From: Henricia sp. BOLD:AAB3569
Lineage: Eukaryota; Echinodermata; Asteroidea; Spinulosida; Echinasteridae
NCBI GenBank assembly: GCA_037783545.1
Contig: JBBELK010000992.1
Location: 1-64,000 of the forward strand
Direction of reading: 5' to 3'
DNA length: 64,000 nucleotides
Part shown: piece after piece, positions 27,214 through 37,577 of the stretch
Position numbering within the stretch: the stretch's first letter is position 1
Layout: each line of letters begins with the position of its first letter
The notes under the pieces: generated by a model
What the model was told of the DNA's origin: nothing
The model's input: the letters and a program-made list of their open reading frames with translations, nothing else
Database searches by the model: none
Made by a program: the position numbers and the translations under genes

Positions 27214-27408
27214 TTGGCCACACAATTCTCGCAATCAACGGCGACCCAGTCCGTGGCAGACAGCTCGAAGATCCATGGACGAGACGTCCTGGAGATGATA
27301 GCAAATCCCGAAAACTACCCCATAGCCATCAAATTCGGTCTTCCAAAACTCTCAACAAACGAACGCATTATGCTTGCCACTGCAGTATACATTGTGTATG
27401 TTTCACTC
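27214..27408 (+). pseudogene. TRAPPC4: TRAPPC4 (synbindin)-like internal exon with a 1-nt frameshift
   Basis: The exon has an acceptor (GATTACAG) and a donor (GTAAGT). The first half reads VGHTILAINGDPVRG in one frame; the second reads GRDVLEMIANPENYPIAIKF then GLPKLSTNERIMLAT in the next. Together these match the PDZ-like middle of TRAPPC4/synbindin, a subunit of the TRAPP tethering complex that acts in ER-to-Golgi traffic. Joining the halves needs removal of one base in GAAGATCCATGG (27266-27277). The incoming phase (G|TT for Val) suits an internal exon. No upstream TRAPPC4 exon and no downstream longin-core exons were found nearby. It is therefore either an orphan exon copy or an exon of a real gene with unrecognised neighbours and a consensus error. 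Recognition of the family is firm; whether it is functional is doubtful. Confidence 0.72.
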
Positions 27409-27907
27409 GTAAGTATAATAATATTATAGTTACTAAGATTGGTTCATGTTAGATTGCTGAAAGTGTACTGTTATTATTTTCTTTAATTTAGTGGACATTT
27501 AGTACTTCAAAATACTAAAAGTATTAGCCTTTTTATTGTTTTTATTGACAATTATATCATTATTATTAAGCTCTTACTTTCATTATCACAATTTTTTCCT
27601 ATCAAAATCGTTGCTCAAAACAGCATCTTTAACCAATTCTTCTTACAGGAAATTGCATTTTTAAAAGTTAAAATCAAAATATGTACACGCTCTACATGTA
27701 CATGTACCTCCCTGGCCGTAATACTCTAGATACTGACGTACGACGTACTGTACATACATACACACCTTTGTTTTTATCAATTTGATGATCAAATTAACAT
27801 TTCCCCAAGCAGAACCTGCAGTAGCATCATGTTTGAACCAAAATTTTGATATTATATGTATGATCCTACCTCTTCGCTATGGCGCTCGCGTATCCCTTAC
27901 AAAAATG
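27409..27907. other. AT-rich intergenic/intronic, no gene seen
   Basis: The stretch is AT-rich, with TACATGTACATGTAC words and a CGTACGACGTACTG stretch near 27736. Nothing is codable with confidence. Confidence 0.5.
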
Positions 27908-28295
27908 TCCCATGGTGTACCATGGGGAACCCATGGCGATTTGGGGTAACATCATGGTGGTCACGAAAAACAGCATGGTGTCCCATGTCAACACGATGAA
28001 AGGCAATAGAAACACCATGGCATCCCATGGAAACACCATATACAGCTATTTTAACGGCATGGCCGCGTTCCATGGGAACACCATGTACAGCTATTTTAAT
28101 GCCATGGCGTCCCATGGGAACACCATGTACAGCTATTAGAACGCCATGGGAACACCATGTTAATCTATTGGAACACCATGTACAGCTATTTGAACGGCAT
28201 GGCGTCCCATGGGAACACCATGTACAGCTATTAGAACGCCATGGGAACACCATGTACAGCTATTTGAACGCCATGGTGTCCCATGGGAACACCAT
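27908..28295. repeat. CCATGG-rich minisatellite
   Basis: Repeated 30- to 60-bp units are built from CCATGGGAACACCATGTACA, then GCTATTTGAACG. The units are palindrome-rich (CCATGG, CATG). Open frames through it on both strands are by-products of the repeat. Confidence 0.9.
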
Positions 28296-28310
28296 CAGTG
28301 ATCTCCACTA

Positions 28311-28420
28311 CCGGTTTTGTCCGGGCGCGCCGCCCGGACAAAATCATCAGAGGTACCGTTCGCGTCCGGACAAAAAATTGCCGCCCGGACAAAACATTGT
28401 GCCGCCCGGACAAAATAAAT
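28311..28420. repeat. GCCGCCCGGACAAAA repeats with a 13-bp inverted repeat
   Basis: The unit recurs about four times. The first copy forms a perfect inverted repeat TTTTGTCCGGGCG / CGCCCGGACAAAA with a 3-nt loop. It directly follows the minisatellite. Confidence 0.8.
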
Positions 28421-28609
28421 ATAATTTCTCCTCCAAAACACTATGAAAGTACCGCCTACATGTAAGTCATTCCAAAATGAGGTGTATATTCACCTAACCT
28501 GATTCGGTGTTCATAGGTGTGATTATCGGTCATTTACCACGCAAATCGTACATCGTATCGGCGACCCAAATTCGCATCGATAACGGCCATGACACATGCA
28601 TTTGTTGAA

Positions 28610-28653
28610 CAGCGCCCTCAAGAGTCGATTTTGTTGACCTCTTGAGGGCGCTG
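28610..28653. repeat. perfect 15-bp hairpin
   Basis: CAGCGCCCTCAAGAG (28610-28624) and its exact complement (28639-28653) are separated by 14 nt. It may be a minimal MITE; AGCGCCCTC is a common transposon terminus. Confidence 0.8.
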
Positions 28654-28720
28654 CATGCCAACCACTGTGTCGCGGCGTACGACCGGGTGCGTTCGTGGTT
28701 GTGTGTTTGGGTGAGTGCGT

Positions 28721-28759
28721 GCTGCCGCTGCTGCCGCTGCTGCCGCTGCTGCCGCTGCT
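28721..28759 (+). repeat. CTGCTGCCG microsatellite
   Basis: A perfect nonamer-type tandem repeat of about four units. The poly-alanine frame on the other strand is a by-product. Confidence 0.9.
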
Positions 28760-28828
28760 ACCTTTTTAGGTAACATAGGCAAAATTAGGTAACATAGATT
28801 TACAAAGTTGGATTTTTTACACAAAGTC

Positions 28829-29222
28829 GTTTCGGAGGTGACAGCTAACACTGTTAACATATTTCGGAGGTGACAAAGATGTTAACATTTTGTTTTGATC
28901 CCCTTATGCTGGAAATAATCAATTTTCACAACTAATTTAAACATGCTGACCTACATGAAGTTAAAATGGTCACCTTTGAGTAGGAATGAAGCTTTGTCTG
29001 ACCTACATTTGGCAACGAAATGCACTTGTACAATTGACACCAGGTACACAGCTCCCCAAAGGGAAATGCTACTAAGTTTCTCTTGTAACCATGCAGAATT
29101 GACCAAATATGGGGGTATTTCTGTGTCATATGTGTGTGAATATACAAAAGAAAGGACAAAGTAATCTTCTACACTGTATGGTCTAAGTAATTACAACTTT
29201 GTCACTGTTTCGGAGGTGACAT
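28829..29222 (+). repeat. GTTTCGGAGGTGAC motif cluster A
   Basis: Motif copies occur near 28829, 28861 and 29208, each followed within 6-10 nt by GTTAAC or GTTAAA. The function is not recognised; further copies lie at 38.1-39.1 kb. Confidence 0.7.
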
Positions 29223-29231
29223 ACTAACTGT

Positions 29232-29412
29232 TAAAGGCAGTATACATCATTGGTAAGCCCTTACAAACATTGTCATATAGTGTCATCTTCCTGTATGAAT
29301 AAAGATATGCATTAATAAAACCAACCTCAGTAAAATTTAGCTCCATACCTCGTCAAACTTTTGAGAAAACAGTGAAAAACCGTGTCGTTTTTCTTCCGAA
29401 ATTGTGTGAAAC
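29232..29412 (+). repeat. TTAAAGGCAGTATACAT repeat, copy 1
   Basis: Similar to 30212-30360. Shared words include TTAAAGGCAGTATACAT (copy 2 reads ATAAAGGCAGTATACAT), ATTGGT, CTCAGTAAAA-like, CAAACTTTTGAGAAAA and AAAACCG. This is a dispersed element beginning at TTAA; its other end was not resolved. Confidence 0.65.
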
Positions 29413-30211
29413 AAAATGTCGAGGCGAGTTTTTGTACTAGCGCCCTCTTGCGATAAAATACATTACTGCAGGAATAGGCAGGCACTGTTTCATGTTTACG
29501 TTTCTTCTAATACAACAGCCGTTTAATATGTGCGCAAATCAAGTACTGGTAGTTGTAATCCGACACCATCTGTACGCGCGCTAGCTGGCCGGCAGCCGAG
29601 GTCAATTATATATACTGTATACAGTGTATATGGCATACATGCACAGTATACTAAACCGTATTCGTTGTACACGGTACGTGTTTTTTAGTAAATGTGTGTG
29701 TGTCATTACAAAAAAAGAGGAAAATGCAGGATTTTTCTTTTATTTTCCGTATAAATACCATACACCCGCGCCACTAATCCTTCATAATATGACATAACAC
29801 CCCACTGAGAAAGTGTAAATATGGCGAGGAAACATGAATTTAGGGGTGAAAATGTAATGTTTTTCTTTGAATTTTTATGCCATATGTTCCATAGACCATG
29901 CATAGATTTAGTGCATGAAGTCAATTTTCAATGGGATATGAGGAAACATGAGGAAATCAGCTGATCAACTGAAAAGTTTTGTGAATTTTTTACAACTTTT
30001 GTGAAAACAAGGTGACGAGTTTATTGAAAAACGCATGTTTTTGTGAATTTCAAACTTTCGGCCGGTTTTGTAGAATATTGGCAATTTTTGTAACATTTTC
30101 ACAAAAGTGGTAAATTAATTTCACAAAACACTTACATGTACTTCTGCACCGCTGACAAAAAGACAAAGACCAAAGACATTCTTTATTTTTCTTAAATTGT
30201 GTTTATTTCAA
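29413..30211. other. intergenic, no gene seen
   Basis: AT-rich sequence with TATATACTGTATACAGTGTATAT palindromic stretches near 29606-29640. Short open frames lack splice sites and domain similarity. Confidence 0.5.
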
Positions 30212-30360
30212 ATAAAGGCAGTATACATGATTGGTCAAATAGTGTAATCTCCCTGTGTGATTGAAAAACAACCTGAGTAAAAAATCAGCTCTTTACTTAG
30301 TCTAACTTTTGAGAAAAGTCAAAAACCGGGCCGTATTGTCCTAAAATATTGCGTGGTTAT
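30212..30360 (+). repeat. AAAGGCAGTATACAT repeat, copy 2
   Basis: Diverged direct copy of 29232-29412 that includes AGTGTAATCTCCCTGT against AGTGTCATCTTCCTGT. Confidence 0.65.
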
Positions 30361-30644
30361 TAATCTGAGAATTTCACATCAATATAGGCCTATGTACATG
30401 TACACTTTCGCTCACTTCTTGAATAAACACGCAACATTTTGATACAAAAAACTGTTTCTTCGTGATGCGCATTTGCCCGACGGTGCCAAGCATGTGTGAT
30501 GCACACCAAACAATTCCAATACATGTAACTGGATTTGGTTATGGGAAAGAACCAAGATGGCTGCACCATGATATAGCTCTATACCAGGTAGGGGGCACGT
30601 CGCCCACTGTAAAATAAAACCTTTTTCATACATGTATGGTTTTT

Positions 30645-30790
30645 GCCAAAAGAAGGGAATAGTATGAAGCTGAACTACCCATCAAATTGTCATGGGTTCA
30701 AGTCCCATACTGCGGCACTTGTCTGTGTCCCTGGGCAAGACACTGAATCTCAATTGCCTCATCGACCCAAGCAATATTTGGGGAGTTCTA
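30645..30790 (+). mobile_element. degraded tRNA-headed SINE
   Basis: A pol III B-box-like GGGTTCAAGTCCC (30694-30706) is followed by the widespread SINE central domain words TGTGTCCCTGGGCAAGACAC and AATTGCCTCA. The A box is poorly preserved. The tail is not delimited. Confidence 0.55.
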
Positions 30791-31040
30791 GGAAAAATGT
30801 CACAATCAAAGTGCTGATAAGTTGTGTGTTATGGCCAAACAGCCACCGAGAGAGAAATTTTACCATTCATTCAACACAAAAACCATGCATGGATTTTTCA
30901 TGTTTTCTGAAGTATTACCTCATCTATGTGGTTGAAATTTCTACAAGGCAGTTTATCAACATTATTTGTTAGTTATGTAATGCTGTTGGTCCTGTTTTTG
31001 AAAGTTTTCCAATCATGTAATTAGCTATACAATATCAAAC

Positions 31041-31310
31041 TACAGTATAGTGCTCTGTGAGTGCCATTTTTAAATTTAGATACTGACAATTTATCTTGAT
31101 TTGACAATAATACATTTTTTAACTCAACTTGTCGAGATAATTTTGGTTGCTAAATAAGTTGATTTGAGGCAATGGTTTGTCAATTCAGTTTCCTGAAATT
31201 GTTAACTTGACTTGGAAAGATAATTTTACAACTGATTTGATTTGATTTGATTTGATTTAAAAATTATCTCAGTATCTAAATAAGTTGTGTGGCACTCACA
31301 GAATGCCGTA
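31041..31310. mobile_element. 270-bp inverted-repeat element
   Basis: The ends TACAGTATAGTGCTCTGTGA and the complement of CACTCACAGAATGCCGTA pair imperfectly, continuing inward through ATTTAGATACTGA-type words. A TGATT tandem run lies inside. MITE-like, no coding sequence. Confidence 0.65.
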
Positions 31311-31622
31311 TAAAACTAGTTTATTGAACTAACTCAGCTGTGCAAACGAGAGCATTTAGTCGATTCCAGGGAGTTGTTCCTCTGATTGGGATTGGCTATC
31401 ACGTGAACTTAGCAAGCCCTACAGAGGGATAAACCCTTTAATTATCTAATGCACAAAAATAAACACAGGTCGTGTATGTAAGGCCAAGTCAATAAAAAAA
31501 AGCTGTTTCCATCTGAACACTTATGTAGAATTTATATCTTTATGTTAAAAAAAAAAAAAGTAAAAAGATCAATAAAATTAAAAGAGGGCACTACGGAAAA
31601 TAAACCACAATCACAGACTTCA
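31311..31622. other. intergenic, no gene seen
   Basis: Contains an isolated end similar to the 25573 element (AAGGCCAAGTCAATA near 31481) and an A-run. I see nothing else. Confidence 0.5.
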
Positions 31623-31966
31623 GGGGCGTTCACACTATCGCGGAAAAAAATGGCTTTGCGCGCAGCTGCTCCATATACATGTAGGTTTGTACATAAACTG
31701 GTTTGCCGCTAATTTCGCGCGCTCGGCCTATACCGCGAGGCACAGAACGTTTTAAGATAGGTCAAAGTTCAAATATTTTGAACTTTGACCGCGATGCGCT
31801 GACCTTTCCAACGCGCAGCCATGCAATGAGCTAGGTATCACAGAAGCCCCAAGTTACCGGAGTGGAATTTTCTATTTTGGAGAGATCGATGATTGGGACC
31901 TCAAGTAACGCGGTGAGCGCAGCGCGGCAGTGTGATTATTCCGCGAAAGTGCATGTGAACGACCCT
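31623..31966. mobile_element. MITE of the TTCACACTATCGCGG family, copy A (344 bp)
   Basis: Inverted ends GGGGCGTTCACACTATCGCG and, on the other side, the complement of CCGCGAAAGTGCATGTGAAC. An internal palindrome GGTCAAAGTTCAAATATTTT plus GAACTTTGACC is shared with copy B at 33080. Confidence 0.8.
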
Positions 31967-32204
31967 TTAGAACCAAGTCTAATGTACACAGTAGAGGCCA
32001 CCCCTGCAGAGCAGTTTAACGGGTCACTATAAACATATCCTGTGTTTGTCCGCCATGCAGATCGGAAGAGAACAATAGAGCCCGGGCTTTTCTGCTGTAG
32101 CAGCCACATGCGTTTCTCCACGTGGCTCTATTCTCTCCCCGTCTAGAGGACAAACATGGGAGGGTCGTTTGAGTTTTTACCCCATGTAAATACGCCTTGT
32201 ATAG
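31967..32204. other. intergenic between two elements
   Basis: No gene or repeat boundary was recognised. Confidence 0.4.
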
Positions 32205-33079
32205 TAGACCGGCAGCCCAGAGGGTTTTGGTTAAACGTACGAGGTACCAACAACCGAGGGCAGGAACATTTAGGAAGTGACCTAGTATTTGCAGATCTGG
32301 ACGTCTGCCGGGGTCCTTCTGCTGCGTTTGACTCCTGGGGACCCCCAAAGGGGGCCAAAAATTGTGCTGGGTCAAACATTCGAGGTACCACATGAAACTA
32401 GGTTTAGATGAAAGAGCACATCACACAGAGTACGGAATGGCCCTCGCCAGATGAATATTCTGCTGCAAAGGTCCCGCCAGACGCCCGCCAAAATTTCATT
32501 CCATATAATAAATGCAAGATACAACGGCCGTCGACAAACGCGTCCATTGGTTTTGAACGGGTAGCTTTGACAGACGGCTGTTACATACGGCGTAAATCTG
32601 GGAGTGCTGTGATTGACTATGTTGAGTGGAGGTTTCGTGTACTGGGTTGGCACAAAAGGTGGACACAGTAGTATCCCTATACCATGTACCAAAATAATAA
32701 CTTTCTTAATTCAGCTTTTGTCCATTTGTTTGCGAATTCACTGAAGAAAGGCAAGAACCGGGTGAGATTATGTATACAGCGCAAGATTTTCTTGGTTGGT
32801 CACCATGTTATGTAGACAGAAAAAGACATTGGTACCTGAATACTCAATATACGCGTAATGAAGTGTAAATTAAAGTGACTAAAGTTGCAACGGCGAAACT
32901 GACCGACTCCTATAGGGCCTATCCAAAACGTTTCATCGATGATGAGCGCGGATTCTTGAACATTTAGCCTTTTCGTGGCACAGCGTCGTTTCACTCCAAA
33001 TTCCCAGTCCAAACTGCTTTCTGTGAAGCGACGCGCGTCGAATTTACGCATAAAAATGCTAGTGTGTGAATCCACCCTC

Positions 33080-33398
33080 AAGGCGGATTCACACTATCGC
33101 GGAAAAATCAGACTGTGCCATTGGTTTGTACACAAACTGGTTTGCCGCTTGTGCGCGGCCTATCGCGACGCGCAAAACGTTTTAAGCTGGGTCAAAGTTC
33201 AAATATGTTGAACTTTGACCGCGGTGCGCTGACCTTTCCAACGCGCAGCCAATGAGGTATAAGAGAAGCCCCAAGATACCAGAGTGGAATTTTCTATTTT
33301 GGAATAATCGGCGATTGGGAGTTCATGCAATGCGGTGAGCGCAGCGCAAAAGTGCATGTGATTTTTCCGCGATAGTGTGTATCCGGTATATCCGCCTT
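33080..33398. mobile_element. MITE of the TTCACACTATCGCGG family, copy B (nested)
   Basis: Ends AAGGCGGATTCACACTATCG and the complement of TTTTTCCGCGATAGTGTG plus CCGCCTT. It is clearly homologous to copy A along its length and is inserted inside the 32205-34762 element. A similar terminus (TGTGTGAATCCACCCTC) abuts its left side. Confidence 0.8.
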
Positions 33399-33442
33399 CA
33401 GTGTTAATTATTGGCCGTCTGAACATGCCTCTAAAATTAAAT

Positions 33443-33705
33443 GAATTGGAGATGCACACTGAACTTTTTTTCACGTGTTCTGTATTAGTATGCAAATTTG
33501 ACACGCGTTGGTTGACGAAAATGCGGGATAGAAGGAATTTGGAGTGCGACATGGAATGAATTACAAAAGTCACGTAGATGAATTGGATATGCACACTGAA
33601 CCTTTTTCATGCACACTGAACTTTATTCACGCGTTCTGCATGCAAATTTAACGCGCACAGCTTGAAGAAAATACGGCCAGGAATTTGGAGTGAAGTGACG
33701 CACAG
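33443..33705 (+). repeat. two-copy direct repeat (about 140 bp)
   Basis: Two copies of a unit with ATGCACACTGAACTTTTTTT, CACGTGTTCTG/CACGCGTTCTG, ATGCAAATTTGACACGCG and GGAATTTGGAGTG. Confidence 0.65.
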
Positions 33706-33810
33706 AAGAATGTCCTGTTAATTCTGGGATTTTCGGCGAGTCGGATCATACCAAATTCTCTGTGTGTAGCATTTTGTCGAGGTGACGCGTGTCAAATTTA
33801 CCCGCTTTTA

Positions 33811-34045
33811 AGGCCCGGCGCACTCTCTTTTGCGGTTTACCGGCATATCGGCCCACATACCGGAAAGGTTTGCGCTAAAACTTCGGGCCGTTCTGGCCGT
33901 ACATGAACGACCAGGGCAAATCAAAGTCGTTTGTTACCGTAGATTTTTCTGCATCACCCGATGGTTTGGTAAGAATCTGGTTTGGGCCGGTAAATCGCAA
34001 ATCGGCGGGGTTTATATTGGGTCGGTTCACACTGAGCCTTGAAGC
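33811..34045. mobile_element. degraded inverted-repeat element
   Basis: AAGGCCCGGCGCACTCTC plus GCGGTTTACCGGC on the left pairs with the complement of CACTGAGCCTT and GCCGGTAAATCGCAAATC on the right. No coding sequence. Confidence 0.5.
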
Positions 34046-34799
34046 GCGTCGCTTTAAAAAAAAAAGGCCATGTACAGGGAAATGAGGCACTGAAAACCAC
34101 ATAATTACACAAAAATGTGCATTGCACAGAATTTATTTACTTTTTTAAACTGAGTTACCAGCCAATTATTGTATACATGGCAAATTGGGTTTTTAGAAAC
34201 AGTAGCAAAATAGTAAACACACGTACATCACATTCGATTTTGGCTGACGGGCCATTTTTGCAAAATAAGAAATTTTTGTGCTAAACAGCGACGTGAAATT
34301 GGCTCTTGGAACTCACATTTATAGTACGCGTCAAATGTATTATATCTCTGTTTACAGTGCTCCCAGTTTTACGCCGGGTGAAACACAACAGCCGTCTGTC
34401 AGCTACCCGTTCAAAACAAATGGACGCCTTTGTCGACGGCCGTTGTATCTTGCATTTATTATATGGAATGAAATTTTGGCGGGCGTCTGGCGGGACTTTT
34501 GCAGCAGAAAATTCGTCTGGCGAGGGCCATTCCGTACTGTGTGTGATGTGCTCTTTCATCTAAACTTAGTTTCGTGTGGTACCTCGGATGTTTGATCCAG
34601 CGCATTTTTTGGCCCCCTTTGGGGGTCCCCAGGGGTCAAACGCAGCAGAGGGGCCCCGGCAGACGCCCATATCTGCAAATACTAGGTAACTTCCTAAATG
34701 TTCCTGCCCTCGGTTGTTGGTACCTCGTTCGTTTAACCAAACCCCTCTGGGCTGCCGGTCTATAGTGGCCTACTTTTGTTTTGTTATGCTCTGGCACTT

Positions 34800-34930
34800 G
34801 CATAATTAGCTTTAGGTTACAGGGAGAAAAAAAAACCAAGAAAATCCCCTGGGGGAATCCCCATGACGCATGAATCGAACCACGCCGCCAACCCAACTGT
34901 CCCACAGTTATGTTGGCGGACGTAGGATAA
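34800..34930 (-). other. tRNA-like remnant, possible SINE head
   Basis: On the minus strand, the hairpin CCGCCAAC...GTTGGCGG precedes a B-box-like GGTTCGATTC, followed farther on by a T-run. The A-to-B spacing is too short for a tRNA, so a rearranged tRNA-derived remnant is the most I can support. Confidence 0.3.
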
Positions 34931-35065
34931 ATCACTTTCTGTCGCACAGACAGTGCGTGCGCGTGCGCGTGTTGTAATGACTAATTCAGGACCAAGTTTA
35001 TTCCGATATCGCCGTTTCTATCACCGAATTTAACAGCACCCAATTTGTGTGCAAGGCAATAGACC

Positions 35066-36323
35066 AGTTGCGTAATAGATTTGCATAAATCATAGCTAGA
35101 GTCACGCCTTATATTTGCATAAATGCTAGAGTTCCGCCTTCGCGCTATTCTTGGGTTTCACTTGGCTTGGCAACGGTGGCTATTCGCCATTATTTTATGT
35201 GTCTATACTTTGGCACGCCAAAGCGAACAATAATTCAACACTGATAATTTAATGTTGATCGACGCATATTTTCGCAAATGTTGCGCAAGAAAAGAACGTT
35301 GGCATGACTTTTAAATGTTGATAGACTGTTTGAAACTGGCAAGTTTTTAAAAATGTTGACTTGTTTTTCAGGGTTGATGGCAAAATTATCAGTGTTGATT
35401 TATTTCCGCTTTGTCGTGCCATACGCGTGACGTCACAACTATCATATCCCTCATTACTGTGGCCATACTATGGCACGCCAAAACGAATAATAATTCAACA
35501 CTGATAATTTTACCATCAACCCTGAAAAACAAGTCTCAATGTTTTTAAAAACTTACCAAGAAAAGCACGGTATGCCAGTTTCAAACAGTCTATCAACATT
35601 TAAAAGTCATGCAAACCTTCTTTTCTTGCGCAACATTTGCGAAAATATGCGTCAACATTAAATTATCAGACTTGTTTAATTATTTTTCGCTTTGGTGTGC
35701 CATAGTATGGAAACAGTAATGGCAGATAGCAACCGTTGTCATGGCAAGTAAAACCCAAGAATATGCTATACCTGGCAAATCGTGCTTCATGTTTCCAGGT
35801 GATGCACGCTGGTGTATGGTAACCGTGCGGTACCTGGAATACCTCGCACATTACTCTATTATATTTTTAAGCTGGACTATATGTTGATTGAACATGTTGA
35901 ACGGCAATTTCAAACCAGTCACATACATGTAACCAAACTCGTTTCTCCACTTTCTGGAATGTATCATTGCAGTTAGGCATGTGTTAGGAAACAATCCTGC
36001 TTTCAAAGTTGACGTCCATTTCAGGTCAAAGAACACGTTCTAACTCGTTATTTTGACGAAATTTCATGGCGAGTACATGTACACGTTATGTTTTAACATA
36101 TTCATTCAGCATGTAATTTCGGATGGTCCAGCTTAAAAATGCATAGAGTAATGTGCGAGGTATTCCAGGTACCGCACAGACTTTCAATTGTACTAGCTTG
36201 CACCACCTGTCATGCCTGTAAACGGCCTGATTTGCTAGATAGTCAAATGCTTGACTCACTTGTTCGCAAGCGCCATAGCACGAGGGCGGGACTCTAGCGT
36301 TGATGCAAATCTATCACGCAACT
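35066..36323. mobile_element. 1.26-kb nested palindromic element
   Basis: The outer ends AGTTGCGTAATAGATTTGCA (35066) and the complement at 36303-36323 enclose a long inverted repeat. The arms, about 35143-35430 and 35465-35767, share GGCACGCCAAAGCGAA-, AATTCAACACTGATAATTT- and CAAATGTTGCGCAAGAAAAG-type words. The right side is interrupted by a second element (35825-36177). No transposase. Confidence 0.8.
35825..36177. mobile_element. 353-bp MITE nested in the palindromic element
   Basis: Inverted ends GTGCGGTACCTGGAATACCT and complement, extending through CGCACATTACTCTAT to AAGCTGGAC. The interior is non-coding. Confidence 0.85.
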
Positions 36324-36391
36324 AATATATTATGAATAGGCACTAATTGGTGACTTCTGTCGGCATGCGCGGCAACGGGTCATTATATTAT

Positions 36392-36920
36392 GGGGCGTTT
36401 GAGATGCTGACACCGGGTAATACCAACTTACACCGGAGCGTTCTTTTAGCCATCACGTGCTACTCGAGTCTGCCCCGGTGGCAGCCACCACTGCCCAAGC
36501 TCGCGGCTGGGTCTGTGGTGTAAAGCAAGGTGTAATGACGTCACATAGTAACCGCGAGTAGTAAAACATGGCGGACAGTTTGGAATCGCGACGTGAGTAC
36601 GAAGAAAAACACTTATTTATGACACAAAAAAGAAGGAAATAGGGCTGTAAATACATTTTGCTGAATCAGTAGATATCTGTGGGCATTGACGAAGTTTATT
36701 TCGGTACTTTAGGGCTACTATTTTTGCGTGGCGCCGGCTTCATTTTTCATCCTGAGTCAAACGATAACGGCGTTTATAAAGCCCTACCCGGCAACAACCT
36801 TTGACCACGTGTTCCCAGAATTCAAAGAGAGACCCTGTGTCGTTCGTTGTGCATCCGGCTTCTGGGGGCTTCCCCCGGTGTAAACCCCGTGTTACCCGAT
36901 GTAAGCATCTTGAACGCTCC
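36392..36920. mobile_element. inverted-repeat element with GCGTTTGAGATGCT ends
   Basis: The left end GGGCGTTTGAGATGCTGACA plus CCGGGTAA and TTACACCGG pairs with the right-end complement GGAGCGTTCAAGATGCTTAC. The interior is promoter-like (see 36454-36592). Confidence 0.7.
36454..36592 (+). promoter_or_regulatory. promoter-like segment and candidate short first exon
   Basis: A CACGTG E-box (36454-36459) and a perfect CRE, TGACGTCA (36536-36543), precede AACATGGCGG. The ATG at 36568 opens MADSLESR and reaches a donor GTGAGT at 36593. No second exon was recognised, so this may be a fortuitous or captured promoter. It lies inside the inverted-repeat element. Confidence 0.3.
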
Positions 36921-37109
36921 TACCGGGTAGTGTAACGCGTAAGGGCGCCTTAGGGGCGGTAGTGAAGGTCCCTGCATAATATTACGCATGCGCTCAGGGG
37001 ATGTAAAAAGTCCAACTGCCTGCAAAGTGTCGCTGTTACGTTGATTGAGTTTGGCCTTATCTGGGCCGCGAGCAAATTTAAGCGTGCTCGATCTTCTGGA
37101 GTACATGTA

Positions 37110-37577
37110 AGGCATAAAAAAAAAATATGTTATGTTGGCGTAACCCGACCGACCCTAAAAATACGGCCGACCCTGGATATTTTTATTTTTTTCAAGGGAA
37201 GAAATTTAATTATTAATATCTATATGTTTCCATCAAGGGAAAATGTGGATCTGCGGTCATTTTCGATCGCTTAAAACGGATAAATTTGAGTCAACAGCTA
37301 AGGTTAATCGCCCAGAGCTGCGCCGATGATGTCAAGGTGGGGTACACGGTGCTGAAAATACAATCGTCAAAGGAAGAAGCGGGTCCATACAAAGATGTGG
37401 AATCAGATGAAACGGCCAGCATTTTGTCTGATTTTAGTTTCCACTTTTTCATGTCATTTTCGTTGCTGGGAGGAAAAAGAAAAAAAAATTAAAAAACAAA
37501 AAACAAAAAATCCCGACCTACCTACCCTATTTTTGGGGGCCCGTTACGCCAACATAACATATTTTTTGTTTATGCCT
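37110..37577. mobile_element. 468-bp MITE with AGGCATAAA ends
   Basis: Inverted ends AGGCATAAAAAAAAAATATG plus TTATGTTGGCGTAAC at left, complement at right (37543-37577). A related repeat CCGACCGACCCTAAAAATAC lies just inside. The internal open frame of 68 codons has no recognised domain. Confidence 0.85.

Larger units (their letters stand above)
32205..34762. mobile_element. 2.56-kb transposon with about 410-bp terminal inverted repeats
   Basis: The left arm 32205-32611 and right arm 34354-34762 are complementary throughout with some divergence. The outer ends read TAGACCGGCAGCCCAGAGGG. A TAG trinucleotide flanks both sides (32202-32204 and 34763-34765), suggesting a 3-bp target duplication. 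The arms contain an open frame of about 106 codons, conserved only because the arms are copies. The interior carries no transposase; it holds a nested MITE (33080-33398) and other inverted-repeat debris. Confidence 0.85.

Noticed and set aside
27879..28446. Repeat-containing protein genes across the CCATGG block
   Set aside because: Long frames on both strands arise from a repeat unit without stops; no domain.
28618..28860. Poly-alanine protein
   Set aside because: Produced by the CTGCTGCCG microsatellite on the opposite strand.
32372..34595. Conserved 105-codon gene present twice
   Set aside because: Both copies lie in the inverted arms of one transposon; conservation is due to arm identity.
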